DNA of 64,000 nt from an uncultured Granulosicoccaceae bacterium (GTDB taxonomy: Bacteria; Pseudomonadota; Gammaproteobacteria; Granulosicoccales; Granulosicoccaceae): assembly GCA_938006335.1 (NCBI GenBank), contig CALLMF010000044.1, forward strand, positions 62,001 to 126,000. Direction: 5' to 3'. Below, in pieces: positions 63,265 through 64,000 of the stretch; the first letter of the stretch is position 1; each line of letters begins with the position of its first letter. Made by a program: the position numbers and the translations under genes. The notes under the pieces are model-generated. The model saw only the letters and a list, made by a program, of their open reading frames with translations, was not told the origin of the DNA and searched no databases.

Positions 63265-64000
63265 GTGACTAGGTCGCAACCGAGCAGCTGGATACTCGGT
63301 GATCTGCATGGTTGCGTACTGCCGCTCGAGGCGCTGCTGGATAGACTCGACGCCGATCTCGACCGCGATCACTTCTACTTTGTGGGCGATTTGGTGAATC
63401 GTGGCCCCGCGTCACTGGCCACCTTGCGCCTCGTGATGCGACTGGGTGAGCGCGCCATCGTCACGCTCGGCAACCACGACCTGCATCTGCTGGCGGTACT
63501 GCATGGCATTCGCAAACCAGGTCGAAAAGACACGCTGTCGAACATCCTGAGCGCTCGCGATCGCGGACACATCATCGATTGGTTACGGCATCGATCGGTA
63601 ATGCACGAGACCGCCTGTGGTGACGTTATCGTGCACGCGGGTATTCATCCCCACTGGACGTTGAGTGAGGCGCGCACACGCGCCAGAGAACTCGAAAGTG
63701 CGTTGCGCAGTGATGACTACCTGCGCTTTCTGGGTGAGATGTACGGTAACGAGCCAGCACATCCTGACCGCGCAACCACGGAAATCGAACGACTGCGTGC
63801 CAGCGTCAACGTCTTTACGCGAATGCGCTACTGCCACGCCGACGGACGTCTTGAGTTCGAAGTATCTGGCCCACCGGCATCGGCGCCGCAGCATCTGACG
63901 CCGTGGTATGCCCTCCCCGGACGTCAGCCGGTGCCTCAGCGCATCGTGTTCGGACATTGGTCTGCACACCCGGCGATGGCCCCACCGGGCATCGTGCCGA
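63265..64000 (+). CDS. apaH: Bis(5'-nucleosyl)-tetraphosphatase (symmetrical), partial
   Basis: The 5' part of apaH, open to the right edge (about 245 residues visible of an expected 270-280). It splits Ap4A into two ADP. Metallophosphatase motifs are present: GDLHGC, GDLVNRGPASLATLRLV and LGNHDLHLLAV, then HAGIHPHWTL and VFGHWSAH. GTG 63265 is the likely start, in the same frame as apaG after its stop. Confidence 0.93.
   Translation, partial: MTRSQPSSWILGDLHGCVLPLEALLDRLDADLDRDHFYFVGDLVNRGPASLATLRLVMRLGERAIVTLGNHDLHLLAVLHGIRKPGRKDTLSNILSARDRGHIIDWLRHRSVMHETACGDVIVHAGIHPHWTLSEARTRARELESALRSDDYLRFLGEMYGNEPAHPDRATTEIERLRASVNVFTRMRYCHADGRLEFEVSGPPASAPQHLTPWYALPGRQPVPQRIVFGHWSAHPAMAPPGIVP

Overview
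The window is chromosomal DNA of a GC-rich, free-living, diderm gammaproteobacterium. The evidence is the gene order lptD-surA-pdxA-rsmA-apaG-apaH, the lolB-ispE-tRNA-Gln-prs-rplY-pth-ychF block, hemA-prfA-prmC, the dacA-ybeD-lipB and rlpA-mltB clusters, and a LOL/Lpt outer-membrane pathway. A HiPIP electron carrier and a tungsten-type aldehyde oxidoreductase point away from Enterobacterales towards an environmental lineage. I cannot name the genus. Nearly all of the sequence is coding, with many 1-4 base stop/start overlaps and frequent GTG starts.

Layout. 0.1-3.0 kb: DUF533 protein and a PhoPQ-like two-component pair. 3.1-6.8 kb: an unknown protein, a DUF937 protein, then a tight operon of a four-cluster ferredoxin, an AOR-family oxidoreductase and a MoaD/ThiS-like protein. 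7.2-13.3 kb: a large acidic membrane/coiled-coil protein, HiPIP with a strong terminator, DUF808, a CorB-like transporter and a short RNase J-like enzyme. 13.3-14.4 kb: a response-regulator-like protein without a receiver Asp, and tRNA-Met. 14.5-22 kb (minus): the translation, cell-envelope and isoprenoid housekeeping run. 22-26.8 kb (plus): hemA-prfA-prmC-ppx. 26.8-29.6 kb (minus): ppk1 and acpH. 29.6-31.7 kb: moeB-like, hslO and a BON lipoprotein. 31.8-32.65 kb: an AT-richer two-gene islet (DUF2188 and a TIR-like/deoxyribosyltransferase-like protein). 32.7-35.9 kb: gatCAB. 36-39.4 kb: slyX, a Rieske-like protein that lost its cluster ligands, rsmJ, a pentapeptide protein, a MOSC protein and a DksA-type zinc finger. 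39.5-45 kb: a 1356-residue DUF1800 protein with Sel1, PKD and five cysteine-paired FN3-like repeats, followed by its DUF1501 partner. 45.1-48.3 kb: an accessory stretch (double winged-helix regulator diverging from VOC, GlcG-like and YczE-like genes; DUF7282). 48.4-64 kb: yajQ, pdxH, DUF1499, a hybrid kinase, lipB-ybeD-dacA, rlpA, mltB, ung, then lptD-surA-pdxA-rsmA-apaG-apaH, cut by the right edge.

How it fits together. Most genes are core: translation fidelity (gatCAB, prfA/prmC, pth, rplY, rsmA, rsmJ), lipoprotein/LPS/OMP assembly (lolB, lptD, surA), murein (dacA, rlpA, mltB), B6 (pdxH, pdxA), polyphosphate (ppk1, ppx). The less ordinary parts are the AOR operon, which may draw on the MoeB-like activator at 29.6 kb for pterin-cofactor sulfur transfer; the TIR-like islet; the degenerate Rieske-fold protein; the DUF1800/DUF1501 secreted pair; and the 46 kb divergent regulator with a visible palindromic operator. 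No IS element, CRISPR array, rRNA gene or prophage was seen.
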